Shown here: one piece after another, positions 1 through 7,356 of the stretch
Position numbering within the stretch: position 1 is the stretch's first letter
How the letters are laid out: each line of letters starts with the position of its first letter
Notes under the pieces: model-generated
Seen by the model: the letters and a program-made list of their open reading frames with translations, nothing else
The model's database searches: none
What the model was told of the DNA's origin: nothing
Program-made: the position numbers and the translations under genes
Source of the DNA: Lachnospiraceae bacterium UBA3401
GTDB taxonomy: Bacteria > Bacillota > Clostridia > Lachnospirales > Lachnospiraceae
Assembly: GCA_002358575.1 (NCBI GenBank)
Contig: DEPD01000090.1
Span: 10,722-25,337, forward strand
Reading direction: 5' to 3'
DNA length: 14,616 nucleotides

Positions 1-45
1 CATATGTCTTTTTGTGCTATTGGTAATCACTCTGTAATCTGCCAT
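1..45 (-). CDS. N-terminal fragment of a leftward gene, possibly DegV family
   Basis: Only the first 15 codons lie in the window, reading MADYRVITNSTKRHM on the minus strand. The start chosen is the ATG at 45-43, because an AGGAG sits five bases upstream of it. An in-frame ATG further out at 60-58 has no good ribosome binding site. The opening 'DYRVITNST' resembles the first beta strand and Thr-Asp/Asn-Ser-Thr loop of DegV fatty-acid-binding proteins, where (V/I)TDST is usual; here Asp is replaced by Asn. Fifteen residues are too few to settle the family. That a gene starts here is fairly well supported; the DegV assignment is a guess. It is divergent from the transporter operon. Confidence 0.45.
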   Translation of the reverse strand, partial: MADYRVITNSTKRHM

Positions 46-50
46 ACTTG

Positions 51-55
51 CTCCT
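51..55 (-). promoter_or_regulatory. Ribosome binding site deciding the start of the leftward gene
   Basis: AGGAG on the minus strand (CTCCT on the plus strand) ends five bases before the ATG at 45. It favours that start over the in-frame ATG at 60. Confidence 0.6.
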
Positions 56-92
56 GCCATATCTGTAAAATCAATTTATATTAAATATACAA

Positions 93-123
93 ATTATACA
101 AAAAAACATATAAAAACGCACAA
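93..123 (-). promoter_or_regulatory. Weak candidate promoter of the leftward gene
   Basis: The minus strand shows a consensus TATAAT at 98-93. A poor -35 match, TTGTGC at 123-118, lies 19 bases away. The -10 is good but the -35 is not, and in such AT-rich DNA a TATAAT may occur by chance. It lies about 50 bases before the leftward start codon, a sensible distance. Confidence 0.3.
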
Positions 124-282
124 AGAAAGTATAAATATCCAAAGATTTTATGTTAAGACAAATTAAATGTGAGCAAAATATGAAAAATATAGAGCAAAAT
201 CTGGGAAGTGAGAGGTAATATTATACAGTACAATGAAACATAGAAAAATATTACTATTCGTGAAGTCGAATTGTAATAGAAA

Positions 283-288
283 GGGAGG
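283..288 (+). promoter_or_regulatory. Ribosome binding site deciding the start of the first binding-protein gene
   Basis: GGGAGG lies eight bases before ATG 297 but only two bases before the in-frame GTG at 291. The spacing supports ATG 297 as the true start. Confidence 0.7.
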
Positions 289-296
289 TTGTGGGT

Positions 297-3254
297 ATGA
301 AAGATTCTTTGAAAAAGAGCCTTTTTCTAGGCGGGCTTGTTGTGCTTCTTGCAGCGGTTTTGATTATCAAGAGTGTGTTTCATGAGGATGATTTTCATGA
401 GAAGTATGCCGGGTATGATCTAAATGCGGATGTGGAGGGCACGGGAAGAGAAGGCACATACACGATTTATCTGGGAGAACATCAGGGCGCAGCGTGTCCG
501 ACGCAGATCGTAGATATCCCAGTGGTAGAGTATGTGTCTGGTACAGATGCCGAGGTCTACGCAAACTATGAGGGCGTACAGAATGTGCTCTACACAGGTG
601 TGGATTCCGAAGTGAGTTGGGAGCTAGAGATTCCTGAAACTGGATTCTATAATATTTATATGGAATATATGACTGTCGAATCCAGAGGTGTTGCGGCGGA
701 GCGTGCGGTGCGCATCAACGGTGAGCTTCCGTTTTCGGACGCGGCAAATATTATGTTCACACGCATCTGGAAAAATGACGGCGAGCCGCGGGTGGACAAT
801 CAGGGCAATGAGATCCGTCCAACACAGATTGAGGAGTACGCATGGCAGGGTGCATACTGCCGCGATGATATGGGGTATATTACCGAGCCATATCGCTTTT
901 ATTTTGAAAAAGGAAAAAACACACTTACATTCGAGGCGGTCAATGAGCCGCTCGTGCTCAAATCCCTCTCTGTGCGCGGGGTAGAGCAGGATAGAAATTA
1001 TCAGGACTATGCGCAGGAGAACGCAGGAAAAGACGCTGTGGGTGAGGGTTTGACTTATCTGCAGAAGATACAGGGCGAGGATTCGACCATTCGCTCGGAG
1101 TCGTCCTTGTATGCCAAGTATGACCGCTCCTCTCCGACAACGCAGCCTTACAGTGTAACCAACACACTGTTGAATTATGTCGGCGGTGATGCGTGGCGTT
1201 CTTCCGGTCAGTGGATTGAGTGGGATTTTGAGGTGCCTGAAGATGGTTACTACAATATTACCATAAAGGGCAGACAGAACTATGCGCGAGGAAGCGTTTC
1301 TAGCAGATGTCTGTATATAGACGGCACAGTTCCGTTTGATGAGGTAAAGGAGATTTCCTTTGACTATTCAAATGACTGGGAGCTGATGACACTTGCTGAC
1401 GCATCCGGCACACCATATGATTTTTACCTGACTGCGGGGAAACATACGATTCGTCTTGAAGCGACGCTCGGCAGTATGGGAAGTATCCTGGAAACATTGG
1501 AGGATTCGACCTACAGACTGAACCAGATCTACAGAAAGCTGTTGATTTATACAGGACCCAATCCTGACAAGTACAGAGACTATAATATTGACAAAGTCTA
1601 TCCCGAGATTGTGGATGCGATGTCTCTGGAATCTAAGCGCCTCTATAAGGTTGTGGACGATATGGTTCTCTACACAGGGCAGAAGGCGGACAAGATTGCC
1701 ACGGCGCAGACACTGGCACAGCAGCTCGAACGCTTTGTGGATAGACCAGAGAAGATTACTCTGGAGTTTAGTCCGACCTTCAAGGACAATATCACAGCAC
1801 TTGGCACGGCGATTCTCAACATGAGCGAGACAAAACTTGATGTGGATTATCTGGTTGTTACGGGTAAGGGGGCAAAACCCGAAAAGGATACAGCGAATGG
1901 CTTTGACAAAGCAGTACATGAGCTGCGTTCCTTTGCTGCATCATTTTATGTCGATTACGATGCAGTCGGCGATGTTTACGACAAGAATAGTGATGATGTT
2001 GTGAGTGTGTGGGTGTTGACAGGGCGTGACCAAGGTACGATTTTAAAGAGCATGGTTGATGACACATTCACGCCGGAGACTGGGGTTAAAGTCAATGTCG
2101 AGATTGTTGCGCCGGATGCGCTTTTAAGCGCAGTTGTGGCAGGGCGTGGTCCAAATGTTGTGCTTTCTGTAGGTGCGGATCAGCCAGTCAACTATGCGCT
2201 TAGAAATGCGTCGGAGGATTTGACGCAGTTTGCAGATTTTGACGAGGTGATCAAGTCTTATACAGAGAGTTCCTACGAACAGTATCGTCTGGGTGACAGG
2301 GTTTATGCCATTCCAGAAACACAAACTTTTAACGTGATGTTTTACAGAACAGATATTTTAAAGGAGCTTGAGCTTGATGTGCCACAGACTTGGCAGGAAC
2401 TGATTGAGATGCTGCCGACAATTCAAGGAAATAATATGTCAATTGGTATTCCATCAGCGGCGGGAAGCAGTAGCAATGCGGCTGCAAGTACATCTGTAGC
2501 TTCCAATATGCCAGATTTGAGTATGTATTTTAGTATGCTGTTCCAAAACGGCGGAGACCTTTATGACAGCGAAGGTATGCAGACAACGGTTGACGAGGAG
2601 GCAGGTGTGGCGGCAATAGAAGACTACACAGAGTATTTTACGGATTATGGAATACCAGTATTCTTTGACTTTGTGAGCCGGTTCCGATCCGGGGAGATGC
2701 CAATTGGTATTGCGGCATACAGTGTGTACAACACACTGATGGTGTCAGCACCAGAGATTCGTGGTCTGTGGGATTTCACACTCATACCCGGCACAGAAGT
2801 GATGGGAACGGATGGTAAGACCTATATTGACAGATCGGATTTTATTACCGGAAATGCGACGATGATGGTAAAGACAGAGGATGAAGCACTTCGGAACGCA
2901 TCCTGGGAATTTATAAAATGGTGGGCACAGGCAGACACACAAGTTCGTTTTGGACGAGAGATGGAGGCACTGCTCGGATCATCGGCGCGATACGCGACAG
3001 CAAACTTTGACGCATTCAGTCAGCTTGCATGGAATGCGGACGATATTGAAGTGTTATCGCAGCAGTGGCTACAGACAGCTGGTATCCGGGAAGTACCAGG
3101 TGGATATTACACAGGACGACACATTACGAACGCTATTCGCAAGATTGTAAATGACAAGGATGACCCGCGCGAGACAATACTGGATTACAGTATCACGATT
3201 GATGAGGAAATCACCAAGAAACGCAATGAGTTCGGTCTGCCTGTCAAAAAATAA
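297..3254 (+). CDS. Giant membrane-anchored ABC solute-binding protein with two CBM-like modules
   Basis: This 985-residue protein is about twice the usual length of a sugar-binding protein. Residues about 9-25 form a hydrophobic anchor or uncleaved signal; no lipobox cysteine follows, so it is probably held by a transmembrane helix with its bulk outside. Two similar beta-sandwich-like modules follow (about 60-225 and 255-395). Both carry a 'PE(T/D)G(F/Y)YNI' strand, a '(I/Y)(N/D)G.(L/V)PF' turn and a '(F/L)..GK(N/H)T(L/I)' strand, typical of CBM6/CBM35-like folds. A mostly helical spacer covers about 400-565. From about 568 ('VVSVWVLTG') to the end lies a type-1 solute-binding domain, with 'YAIPETQTFNVMFYRTDIL' and 'PQTWQEL' motifs and an inserted Ser/Ala-rich loop. 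Family knowledge says it delivers a glycan or glycoside to the permeases encoded next. The ligand is unknown. It heads the operon and lies 18 bases before the first permease. Confidence 0.85.
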   Translation: MKDSLKKSLFLGGLVVLLAAVLIIKSVFHEDDFHEKYAGYDLNADVEGTGREGTYTIYLGEHQGAACPTQIVDIPVVEYVSGTDAEVYANYEGVQNVLYTGVDSEVSWELEIPETGFYNIYMEYMTVESRGVAAERAVRINGELPFSDAANIMFTRIWKNDGEPRVDNQGNEIRPTQIEEYAWQGAYCRDDMGYITEPYRFYFEKGKNTLTFEAVNEPLVLKSLSVRGVEQDRNYQDYAQENAGKDAVGEGLTYLQKIQGEDSTIRSESSLYAKYDRSSPTTQPYSVTNTLLNYVGGDAWRSSGQWIEWDFEVPEDGYYNITIKGRQNYARGSVSSRCLYIDGTVPFDEVKEISFDYSNDWELMTLADASGTPYDFYLTAGKHTIRLEATLGSMGSILETLEDSTYRLNQIYRKLLIYTGPNPDKYRDYNIDKVYPEIVDAMSLESKRLYKVVDDMVLYTGQKADKIATAQTLAQQLERFVDRPEKITLEFSPTFKDNITALGTAILNMSETKLDVDYLVVTGKGAKPEKDTANGFDKAVHELRSFAASFYVDYDAVGDVYDKNSDDVVSVWVLTGRDQGTILKSMVDDTFTPETGVKVNVEIVAPDALLSAVVAGRGPNVVLSVGADQPVNYALRNASEDLTQFADFDEVIKSYTESSYEQYRLGDRVYAIPETQTFNVMFYRTDILKELELDVPQTWQELIEMLPTIQGNNMSIGIPSAAGSSSNAAASTSVASNMPDLSMYFSMLFQNGGDLYDSEGMQTTVDEEAGVAAIEDYTEYFTDYGIPVFFDFVSRFRSGEMPIGIAAYSVYNTLMVSAPEIRGLWDFTLIPGTEVMGTDGKTYIDRSDFITGNATMMVKTEDEALRNASWEFIKWWAQADTQVRFGREMEALLGSSARYATANFDAFSQLAWNADDIEVLSQQWLQTAGIREVPGGYYTGRHITNAIRKIVNDKDDPRETILDYSITIDEEITKKRNEFGLPVKK

Positions 3255-3272
3255 CTAGCTTGGAGGATTTAT

Positions 3273-4211
3273 ATGAAAGAATACATTAAAAAATATTTCA
3301 TATTGCGCCGGCATAACTTTCAGGTAAATGTCAAGAAGGCTAAGAGAAGCAAGATGTGCTATCTGTTCCTTGCGCCCTACGCAATACTGTTTACCCTGTT
3401 CTATATCGTTCCTGTTGTGAGCTCTATCTTTCTGAGCTTTACCTACTACAATATTTTGGAATCCCCAACCTTTGTGGGATTGCAGAATTACATCAGCCTG
3501 ATTCTCGAGGATGACATTTTCCTGACGGGTGTGAAAAATACATTTATGATTGCTGTTATCACTGGACCGCTTGGCTATATCATGTCTTTTCTTTTTGCGT
3601 GGCTCATCAATGAGATACCGCGATGGATTCGGACGATAGCAATCGTAATCTTTTATGCGCCATCTATCGCAGGAAACGTGTTCGTCATCTTCTCCATATT
3701 TTTTAGGGGCGATGCATACGGCTATGTTAATGCATTTCTGATGAGTTGGGGAATTACAGACGCGCCGATATTGTGGTTAACCAATCCTGATTACATGCTG
3801 CCAATTTGTATGATCGTTATTTTATGGATGAGTCTTGGAACTGGGTTCCTTTCATTTGTAGCTGGTCTGCAAGGTATCGATAAAAGCCAGTATGAGGCGG
3901 GCTACATGGACGGCATCAAGAACCGGTGGCAGGAGCTTTGGTTTATCACACTCCCGAACATGAAACCTATGTTGATGTTCGGCGCAGTTATGGCAATCAC
4001 ACAGTCCTTTGGTGTGTGCGATGTCACTATGCAGTTATGCGGCTATCCAAGTACAGACTATGCAGCAAGAACTGTTGTGACGCATCTATTTGACTATGGT
4101 TATTCGCGTTTTGAGATGGGCTATGCATCAGCGATCGCGACAATGCTGTTTCTGATTATGATCCTTTGCAACAAGGCAATCCAGAGTTTGTTAAGAAGAG
4201 TGGGAACCTGA
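3273..4211 (+). CDS. Carbohydrate ABC transporter permease (MalF/LplB type)
   Basis: This 312-residue integral membrane protein has a cytoplasmic N-terminal tail with many Lys and Arg, then 'FLAPYAILFTLFYIVPVV' as the first membrane segment and about six segments in all. The cytoplasmic EAA loop that docks the ATPase is at about 207-230 (YEAGYMDGI, then LPNMKP). The usual EAA triplet reads EAG here, while the Asp-Gly pair is kept. Length and layout match MalF/UgpA-type sugar permeases. A GGAGG lies six bases before the ATG. The stop is one base from the next permease start, so the pair is translationally coupled and should form a heterodimer that serves the large binding protein upstream. Substrate cannot be inferred. 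Confidence 0.9.
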   Translation: MKEYIKKYFILRRHNFQVNVKKAKRSKMCYLFLAPYAILFTLFYIVPVVSSIFLSFTYYNILESPTFVGLQNYISLILEDDIFLTGVKNTFMIAVITGPLGYIMSFLFAWLINEIPRWIRTIAIVIFYAPSIAGNVFVIFSIFFRGDAYGYVNAFLMSWGITDAPILWLTNPDYMLPICMIVILWMSLGTGFLSFVAGLQGIDKSQYEAGYMDGIKNRWQELWFITLPNMKPMLMFGAVMAITQSFGVCDVTMQLCGYPSTDYAARTVVTHLFDYGYSRFEMGYASAIATMLFLIMILCNKAIQSLLRRVGT

Positions 4212-4212
4212 T

Positions 4213-5109
4213 ATGAGTAAAAAAGAGAAAAATGCAGAAGTAAAAAATAGAGTAAAATTATTGAAAAAGCGCCAGCCGAACCGTTCGCGCATAGGAGACT
4301 TCTTTGTGTATCTATTCTTGTTTCTTGTTGCGCTCGCAATGGTGTTTCCGCTAGTATATGCGGTCAACAGTGCGCTGAAGCCGCTTGACGAGCTGTTTAT
4401 GTTTCCGCCTAAGATCTTTGCGCAGAATCCAACACTCGACAACTTTTCTGACTTGTTTGTTACAATGGGCAAGTCGTGGGTAACTTTTTCGCGATACATA
4501 TTCAACACAGTGTTTATCACCTTTGTTGGAACGGCGGGGCATCTAATTATTGCATCAATGGGAGCGTTCGTGCTGGCAAAATATGACTTTCCAGGCGGGA
4601 AGACGTTCTTTAACCTTGTCACAGTTGCATTGATGTTTAGCGGATATGTAACAGCAATTCCAAATTATCTAATTATCAATGCACTGGGCTGGATCGATAC
4701 ATACTGGGCTATTATCATTCCCTCATTTGCAGCACCGATTGGGTTGTTTCTGATGAAGCAGTTTATGGAGGGGCTTCCAATGTCCCTGATCGAGGCAGCA
4801 AAGATTGATGGTGCAAATGAGTGGACAGTATTTATGCGAATTGTGATGCCGAATGTCAAACCAGCATGGTTGACGCTGATTATTTTTCAGGTACAGGCGC
4901 TTTGGAATAACAGAGCATCGACTTTCATCTATTCAGAGGAGAAGAAGACACTGGTTTATGCACTGCAGCAGGTGCAGAGTGGTGGTATTGCAAGGACAGG
5001 TCAGGCGGCGGCTGTCACGGTCATTGTCATGATTGTGCCGATCATTATCTTTATCTTATCCGAGAGTCAGATTCTGGAAACAATGGCAAGCTCTGGACTG
5101 AAGGACTAA
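4213..5109 (+). CDS. Carbohydrate ABC transporter permease (MalG/LplC type)
   Basis: This 298-residue partner permease has a basic N-terminus (MSKKEKNAEVKNRVKLLKKR), then 'FFVYLFLFLVALAMVFPLVY' as first membrane segment and the 'FPPK' region typical of MalG/LplC/YtcP proteins. The canonical EAA loop is E194-A-A-K-I-D-G200, followed by 'RIVMPNVKPAW'. The C-terminus ends 'METMASSGLKD'-like (LETMASSGLKD), close to the 'G(L/I)K' ending usual for this subfamily. The start follows the previous stop by one base and has only a weak purine-rich Shine-Dalgarno (AAGAAGAG), so its translation probably depends on coupling to the upstream permease. It should pair with that permease; no ATPase gene is nearby. 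Confidence 0.9.
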   Translation: MSKKEKNAEVKNRVKLLKKRQPNRSRIGDFFVYLFLFLVALAMVFPLVYAVNSALKPLDELFMFPPKIFAQNPTLDNFSDLFVTMGKSWVTFSRYIFNTVFITFVGTAGHLIIASMGAFVLAKYDFPGGKTFFNLVTVALMFSGYVTAIPNYLIINALGWIDTYWAIIIPSFAAPIGLFLMKQFMEGLPMSLIEAAKIDGANEWTVFMRIVMPNVKPAWLTLIIFQVQALWNNRASTFIYSEEKKTLVYALQQVQSGGIARTGQAAAVTVIVMIVPIIIFILSESQILETMASSGLKD

Positions 5110-5136
5110 GAGCACATAGGGCAGGGGGTAATAAGA

Positions 5137-6639
5137 GTGAAAAATATTGCAAAAAGAATCGGTGCGTTGTTTTTGGGCGCTATGGTACTCTGCAGCCAGC
5201 CCTTGGTAGCACATGCAGAGAAGGGATATACCTACAACTATGACTGGTGGGAGGATGTGCAATACTCGCCGGATTTATATGAGGTCATCGGCGTGTTTAC
5301 AGCGAGTGACTTGGGGCTGTCAGATAAGTTTAGCTCTCCGCAGGGGCTGTATGTGTGCGGGGATACTGTGTACATCTGTGATACTGGCAACAACCGAATT
5401 ATTGAGCTGGAGCGAACAAAGTTTGACAGTTTTTCCTGTAAGCGGATCATTGACAGTTTTCAGGGAGATGTTGAAATCACGACCTTCGCATCGCCCACGG
5501 ATATTGCAGTTTCTGAGGACGGATATCTGTATATCGCGGATATGAACAACGGCAGAATTTTAAAACTTGACCAGGATCTGAATTATGTCATGCAGTTTGA
5601 CAAGCCTGTGGATTCCACGATTGACCCGGCGGCGAGCTTTCTGCCGAACAAGATTTCTATCGACACGGCGGGGCGCGTGTACTGCGTGGCGACGAACATC
5701 AACCAAGGTCTAATTAAGTATGAAAATGATGGTGCATTCTCGGGTTTTGTGGGGGCGACCAAGGTGACTTACAACTGGACGGACTATCTGTGGAAACGAC
5801 TTGCAACAAAGGAGCAGCGGGCGCAGCTTGCCTCTTTTGTGCCGACAGAGTACTCCAATCTCTATATGGACGCGGAGGGATTTATCTATGCGTGCACGGT
5901 CAATGTCACGGAAGATGACCTGGCTGCTGACACTGCGACACCCATCAGGAAGCTGAATCTGATGGGAGACGATATTCTGGTTCAGAATGGTTCCTTTTCA
6001 GTGATTGGAGATCTGTGGTGGAATGGTGGGACGTCTGGCTATGACGGACCATCGTTGATGACGGATATTACAGCACTTGAAAATGATATCTATGTTGGAC
6101 TTGATAGGGTCCGTGGGCGCATGTTTGGATACAATGATCAGGGGAATCTGGTGTTTGTCTTTGGTGGAAACGGAAATATGGATGGTTATTTCCGCCAACC
6201 GGCGGCGATTGACCATATGGGGCATGATCTTTTGGTGCTGGATTCGGTAGACTGCAGCATTACGCTGTTTTCCACGACTGAGTTCGGCGGACTGGTGTAT
6301 GATGCGATTGAGCAGTTTCAGGATGGAAAATACTATGAATCTGGAGAGACCTGGAAACAGGTTATGGCACAAAATGGAAACTATGATCTTGCATACATCG
6401 GAATCGGACGTTCGCTGCTGCGTCAGGAAAAGTACCACGAGGCGATGGATTATTTCGAGCTGAAGTGGGATTACAAGAATTATTCCAAAGCGTTCAAGCA
6501 ATACCGCAAGGAGTGGGTGGAGGAACACATTGTTTTGATCGTGCTGGCGCTGTTTCTGGTGCTGTGCCTACCACTGATGGTCGGAAAGGTCAAAAAAATA
6601 AAACATGAGATTGATACGGCAGATATCTTCAAGGTATAG
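5137..6639 (+). CDS. Secreted NHL-type beta-propeller protein with TPR-like segment and C-terminal membrane anchor
   Basis: The gene begins with GTG at 5137, eight bases after an AGGGGG. The 500-residue product has a signal peptide (cleavage likely after Ala27, 'VAHA'). Residues about 65-380 contain NHL-like propeller repeats, for example 'FSSPQGLYVCGDTVYICDTG', then 'FASPTDIAVSEDGYLYIADM' and 'FRQPAAIDHMGHDLLVLDS', each with a hydrophobic strand ending in a D(T/M/S) turn. About 388-460 look like TPR helices ('YESGETWKQVMAQNGNYDLA', 'LLRQEKYHEAMDYFELKW'). A transmembrane helix at about 465-483 and a Lys-rich tail follow, so the propeller should sit outside, tethered to the membrane. NHL propellers bind proteins or glycans, and a few are enzymes; none of this fixes a role here. 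Its place between permease and YIP1 genes suggests an accessory part of the uptake system. Confidence 0.8.
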   Translation: MKNIAKRIGALFLGAMVLCSQPLVAHAEKGYTYNYDWWEDVQYSPDLYEVIGVFTASDLGLSDKFSSPQGLYVCGDTVYICDTGNNRIIELERTKFDSFSCKRIIDSFQGDVEITTFASPTDIAVSEDGYLYIADMNNGRILKLDQDLNYVMQFDKPVDSTIDPAASFLPNKISIDTAGRVYCVATNINQGLIKYENDGAFSGFVGATKVTYNWTDYLWKRLATKEQRAQLASFVPTEYSNLYMDAEGFIYACTVNVTEDDLAADTATPIRKLNLMGDDILVQNGSFSVIGDLWWNGGTSGYDGPSLMTDITALENDIYVGLDRVRGRMFGYNDQGNLVFVFGGNGNMDGYFRQPAAIDHMGHDLLVLDSVDCSITLFSTTEFGGLVYDAIEQFQDGKYYESGETWKQVMAQNGNYDLAYIGIGRSLLRQEKYHEAMDYFELKWDYKNYSKAFKQYRKEWVEEHIVLIVLALFLVLCLPLMVGKVKKIKHEIDTADIFKV

Positions 6640-6652
6640 ATCGGAGGGGACA

Positions 6653-7309
6653 ATGACAGCTTTTTTGAATAAAAAGGAAGGCTTTATACACTATTTAAGT
6701 ACGTTGAAATACGCCCTGTACGTGATTACACACCCGTTTGACGGATTCTGGGATCTGACACATGAGAAGCGTGGTTCCATCGCGGCGGCGAACACAATTT
6801 TGTTCCTGACACTCTTGGTGCGGATCATGAAACTACAGTTTACGAGTTTTGTGTTTCTGCGGGTGTACTGGGAGGGAATTAATATTTTCCTTTATCTGGC
6901 AAGCGTCCTGTTTCCACTTGCGCTGTGGTGTATAGGCAACTGGGGACTCACGACGCTCTTTGATGGCAAGGGCACATTGAAACAGATATACATGGCAACC
7001 TGTTACGGACTGACCCCCTATCCGCTGATACAATTTCCACTAATTTTGTTCAGCAATGTGGTGACATATGACGAGGCGGAGTTTTATGGGGTGCTGAGTG
7101 CTTTATCCTTAATTTGGGCAGCGTTGCTCATACTGGCGGCCATGATACAGATCCATGAATATACGGTAAAGAAAACTCTTCTGTTCACGGTTGCGACGGG
7201 ATTTGCGATGCTGGTTATGATTTTTATCCTGCTGCTGTTCTTTAGTATGATTTCACAGGGGGTTGCATATTTCATCTCAATTGGCAGGGAAATTATGTTC
7301 CGAATGTAA
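6653..7309 (+). CDS. YIP1-family integral membrane protein
   Basis: I place the start at ATG 6653, four bases after a GGAGGGG (6643-6649). The longer frame would overlap the previous gene and has no such site. The 218-residue product has a short cytoplasmic N-terminus with the motif 'HPFDGFWDLTHEKRGS' (27-42) and about five membrane segments, among them 'ILFLTLLVRIMKL', 'INIFLYLASVLFPLALWCIG' and 'LLFTVATGFAMLVMIFILLL'. The polar stretch 'LFDGKGTLKQIYMATCYGLTPY' region (about 107-125) between segments is typical of bacterial YIP1-domain proteins. No enzymatic role is established for the bacterial family. The location between the propeller and DUF5696 genes suggests it is a membrane partner of them, perhaps for assembly or localisation; that is inference. 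Confidence 0.75.
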   Translation: MTAFLNKKEGFIHYLSTLKYALYVITHPFDGFWDLTHEKRGSIAAANTILFLTLLVRIMKLQFTSFVFLRVYWEGINIFLYLASVLFPLALWCIGNWGLTTLFDGKGTLKQIYMATCYGLTPYPLIQFPLILFSNVVTYDEAEFYGVLSALSLIWAALLILAAMIQIHEYTVKKTLLFTVATGFAMLVMIFILLLFFSMISQGVAYFISIGREIMFRM

Positions 7310-7343
7310 ACTGGTAGCGGACAGTATAGAAAAGAAAGGTTAT

Positions 7344-7348
7344 GGGAG
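7344..7348 (+). promoter_or_regulatory. Ribosome binding site deciding the start of the DUF5696-type gene
   Basis: GGGAG lies eight bases before ATG 7357. The in-frame ATG at 7342 has its nearest purine run (GAAAGG) only two bases away, which is too close. ATG 7357 is therefore preferred. Confidence 0.6.
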
Positions 7349-7356
7349 AACTGACT

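Larger units (their letters stand above)
46..296. other. AT-rich divergent intergenic region
   Basis: About 250 bases separate the two divergent starts. The stretch is very rich in A and T and has no open frame worth calling. It must hold the leftward promoter and the main promoter of the rightward transporter operon. For the leftward gene, a perfect TATAAT on the minus strand (plus positions 93-98) is visible, but the best -35 (TTGTGC, 118-123) is poor and the spacer is 19. For the rightward operon, TATACA (222-227) and TACAAT (229-234) are possible -10 boxes, without a convincing -35. I could not find a clear catabolite-repression (cre) palindrome or another long operator palindrome by eye. 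Confidence 0.5.

Noticed and set aside
291..296. GTG at 291 as start of the first binding-protein gene
   Set aside because: The GGGAGG ends only two bases before it; ATG 297 has the normal eight-base spacing.
1368..1919. A 183-codon open frame on the minus strand inside the first gene
   Set aside because: It lies wholly opposite a convincing coding region, and its translation shows no domain or signal I recognise; a shadow frame.
5998..6528. A 176-codon open frame on the minus strand inside the propeller gene
   Set aside because: It is antisense to clear NHL/TPR coding sequence and its translation has no recognisable domain.
6605..6652. Earlier start of the YIP1-family gene, overlapping the propeller gene
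   Set aside because: No ribosome binding site before it, and the added residues are polar with no family resemblance; GGAGGGG clearly serves ATG 6653.
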